A DNA stretch of 17,134 nt. Source: Cytophagales bacterium (GTDB lineage Bacteria > Bacteroidota > Bacteroidia > Cytophagales > MED-G16). The stretch covers positions 1 through 17,134 of the forward strand of contig JAPYTU010000028.1 in assembly GCA_029940715.1 (NCBI GenBank). Reading direction: 5' to 3'. A program made the position numbers and the translations under genes. Below, one piece after another: positions 15,321 to 17,134 of the stretch. The stretch's first letter is position 1; each line of letters starts with the position of its first letter. Below the pieces are notes generated by a model. That model was not told where the DNA came from, did no database searches, and worked only from the letters and a program-made list of their open reading frames with translations.

Positions 15321-16551
15321 ATAACTTTTTTGATAAATATTTAAATTGAATTTCTGATTTATCAGAACTATGTAAATGCACCTTATTCTTATTATAATTA
15401 CTAAATGAATTCAATATTATTTTTTTAATTGACCGATGATCGTCATAAGATATTCTTTTTTTCCTTTTATATTTTTCTAACAAACTATCTACATCATTAT
15501 TTTTATAAGTTCCTAAAGTAATTAAAGGCTTGTTAGAAATAATATAATCATATATTTTAAAAGGGGTTGTGTTTTGAATTTTAGTATTGTTTAAAAGTAA
15601 AAGTAATAAAGATGAATTTGACATAATATTTATCATTTGATCTTCATCAACATGTTTATGATATTCAAAAGATTGAGAAAGAATTTGGTCTTTTTTAATA
15701 TAATTTAAAGTTGAAACATTAACAGGGCCACAAAATATAAGTTTAAATTTCAATTTAAGTTCATTGTTATTCTCTAAAATATTTTTAATAACATCTAAAA
15801 ATATTTTTGGGTTTCTAAATTTATTTATCAATCCAAAATGTGATATAACAAAATAATTATTCTTTAAAGACGATACTGTTTCAGGTAATAAAGATCCATT
15901 TGGAATACAAGTAATCTTATTACTAGGGATATGAAATGAAAATTCTTTTAGTAGAATGCTATTAGTAACAATCAGATGATTTGCTTTATTTAAAAATAAA
16001 TTCTCATAATTTTTATGTTTTATTTTAGAAAAATATGAAGGTCTCATATTTAAAAGAATATCCCAATTTGAATACGGGTCTCTAAAATCCGCAATCCACT
16101 TAATGTTTAATATTTTTTTTAATTTCAATCCTATAAGGTGCATACTATGAGGAGGCCCAGTAGTTAAAACAATTTCTATATTATTTTCTTTAATATATTG
16201 TTTTAAATATTTAACAGATGGCCTTACCCAAAATATTCTAGAATCTGGAATAAAAAAACTTGACCTAAGCCAAGAAAAAAAACACATGAATATAGAATTA
16301 GAATTATCTACAACTCCCCTATTATAATCACTTTTAAAAAACTTAGAAAAAATAATACTAGGATCAAAAATTTTTTTTCTAATTAAAGTATATGAGTTTT
16401 TAACCTTACTAACTGAATTTGTATTTCCTTTAGTAAAAATAATTGGTTCATAACCATTGCTTTTAAAATGTTCAATAAAACCAAGCCATCGTTTGTGTCC
16501 AACTCCTTTTTCAGGAAGCCAATAATATGAAATGATTAAAACTTTCTTCAT
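15298..16551 (-). CDS. Family 4-type glycosyltransferase (GT-B fold)
   Basis: This 417-residue protein has the two-Rossmann layout of GT-B enzymes. The N-terminal domain shows VLIISYYWLPEKGVGHKRWLG, in the style of WcaI-like transferases, then VLTTGPPHSMHLIG and WIADFRDPY. The C-terminal domain shows FGLINKFRNPKIFLDVI, the FCGPV strand-loop, and the donor-site stretch TPFKIYDYIISNKPLI (about 326-341). In that stretch the Asp of KIYDY stands where many relatives have Glu. It probably adds a sugar to the lipid-linked glycan moved by the neighbouring flippase, although it lies on the opposite strand and needs its own promoter. The 23-base tail-to-tail overlap with the flippase leaves no intergenic terminator. 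Donor and acceptor are unknown. Confidence 0.85.
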   Translation of the reverse strand: MKKVLIISYYWLPEKGVGHKRWLGFIEHFKSNGYEPIIFTKGNTNSVSKVKNSYTLIRKKIFDPSIIFSKFFKSDYNRGVVDNSNSIFMCFFSWLRSSFFIPDSRIFWVRPSVKYLKQYIKENNIEIVLTTGPPHSMHLIGLKLKKILNIKWIADFRDPYSNWDILLNMRPSYFSKIKHKNYENLFLNKANHLIVTNSILLKEFSFHIPSNKITCIPNGSLLPETVSSLKNNYFVISHFGLINKFRNPKIFLDVIKNILENNNELKLKFKLIFCGPVNVSTLNYIKKDQILSQSFEYHKHVDEDQMINIMSNSSLLLLLLNNTKIQNTTPFKIYDYIISNKPLITLGTYKNNDVDSLLEKYKRKKRISYDDHRSIKKIILNSFSNYNKNKVHLHSSDKSEIQFKYLSKKLFKIFEEI

Positions 16552-16628
16552 TAATTAAAAAAAGTAAATACGATTTGTTAATTTAGTTAAATATACATTT
16601 TTAATAAGTATTAAGTATTTTATATTCT
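16552..16628. promoter_or_regulatory. Divergent promoter region between GT4 gene and pfkA
   Basis: This 77-base gap is over 80% A/T. Toward pfkA there is TTTG at 16574-16577, then a 16-base spacer and TACATTTT at 16594-16601, a 7/8 match to TAnnTTTG; the spacer is shorter than the usual 19-21. Toward the GT4 gene the only candidate -7 box, TACTTTTT (complement of 16559-16566), lies very close to the ATG. No hairpin or repeat stands out. Confidence 0.3.
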
Positions 16629-17134
16629 ATGAAAAATATAGCTGTTTTAACGTCTGGAGGTGATTCACCTGGAATGAATGCTGCAATTAGATCTATAGTA
16701 AGAACAGCTAATCAAAGTAATGTTAAAATTCAAGGAATAGAATATGGTTATAAAGGACTCATAAATAATAATTTTATAAAGCTAACGACGAATAATGTAG
16801 GAAATACAATTCATATTGGAGGAACATTATTAAAATCTGCTAGAAGTAAAGAATTTTATAAAAAAGAGGGAAGAAAAATTGCATATAAAAATTTAAAAAA
16901 AAATAATATAGATGGATTAATTATTTTAGGAGGTGATGGATCATTGACTGGTGCATCCATTTTTTCAGATGAATATAATTTTCCAATTGTAGGTATACCA
17001 TGTACAATTGACAATGACATTTACGGTACTGATCATTCATTAGGTTTTGCAACTGCAAGAGAGACAGTTGTAAGTGCTGTTGATAAAATTAGGGATACTG
17101 CATCTTCTCACGATAGAATTTTTATTATTGAAGT
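16629..17134 (+). CDS. pfkA: 6-phosphofructokinase, ATP-type (5' part, runs off window)
   Basis: The first 168 codons of phosphofructokinase are present; the frame is open to the right edge. Motifs are LTSGGDSPGMNAAIR (7-21, ATP phosphate loop), GLIILGGDGSLTGA (96-109) and PCTIDNDIYGTD (124-135), with the catalytic base at D128 (E. coli D127). The Gly of GGDGS, and the absence of Lys before TIDND, point to ATP rather than pyrophosphate as phosphoryl donor. The enzyme phosphorylates fructose 6-phosphate in glycolysis. ATG 16629 gives the expected MKNIAVLTSGGD terminus. It is divergent from the GT4 gene and presumably has its own promoter in the 77-base gap. Confidence 0.95.
   Translation, partial: MKNIAVLTSGGDSPGMNAAIRSIVRTANQSNVKIQGIEYGYKGLINNNFIKLTTNNVGNTIHIGGTLLKSARSKEFYKKEGRKIAYKNLKKNNIDGLIILGGDGSLTGASIFSDEYNFPIVGIPCTIDNDIYGTDHSLGFATARETVVSAVDKIRDTASSHDRIFIIE

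Noticed and set aside
15308..15333. Possible bidirectional terminator TCAAAAA...TTTTTTGA at the flippase/GT4 junction
   Set aside because: The stem is seven mostly A-T pairs with a loop of 12 and lies partly within coding sequence. It is too weak to call in DNA of this composition.
1..17134. tRNA, rRNA, CRISPR, insertion sequence, integrase or attachment sites
   Set aside because: No cloverleaf-like region, regular spaced repeats, transposase or integrase motifs, or long terminal repeats were seen. The gaps between genes are too short to hold them.

Overview
The window is a stretch of very AT-rich bacterial chromosome (G+C below about 30% by eye), almost entirely coding, with only three gaps of about 70-90 bases. 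Several features suggest Bacteroidota, probably a marine Flavobacteriales-like lineage with a compact genome. These are A-rich leaders with little Shine-Dalgarno sequence, a TAnnTTTG-type -7 box, LVIVD-repeat lipoproteins, a small outer-membrane protein ending in Phe, a two-copy DUF2061 protein, and an E2 acyltransferase of the Bacteroidota type. The species cannot be named from the sequence alone. There are no rRNA or tRNA genes, insertion sequences, CRISPR arrays or phage genes.

Region 1 (1-7397). A GH3 glycoside hydrolase runs off the left edge on the minus strand. Divergent from it is a tightly packed plus-strand run: a secreted AbgB-like M20 metallopeptidase, a NamZ/DUF1343 exo-muramidase, fmt, a small PAPS-sulfotransferase-like protein, folA and cinA. 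Most junctions overlap or touch, so one polycistronic transcript is likely. The first two genes look exported and may handle peptidoglycan or another amidated/glycan substrate. fmt and folA are folate-linked housekeeping genes.

Region 2 (7356-9481, minus strand). This is a three-gene unit with two LVIVD-type lipoproteins and a small beta-barrel-like outer-membrane protein. The two lipoproteins look like the N- and C-terminal halves of what I remember as one longer Flavobacteriia protein. Each half here has its own lipobox.

Region 3 (9553-15320, plus strand). A seven-gene run: a lipoyl E2 acyltransferase, DUF2061x2, folK, a TauE/SafE permease, a GT2 glycosyltransferase, a small SAM methyltransferase and a Wzx-like flippase. 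It joins central metabolism to a small surface-glycan module.

Region 4 (15298-17134). A GT4-like glycosyltransferase on the minus strand converges on the flippase and belongs functionally to the same glycan module. Divergent from it is the 5' part of pfkA (ATP-type phosphofructokinase), which runs off the right edge.

Both convergent junctions overlap in coding sequence (42 and 23 bases), which leaves no room for ordinary intergenic terminators. I do not see a strong candidate for a wholly new system. The best leads are the split LVIVD lipoprotein pair with its partner outer-membrane protein, the M20-NamZ exported pair opposite a GH3 enzyme, and sulfur-linked genes scattered among folate and glycan genes.
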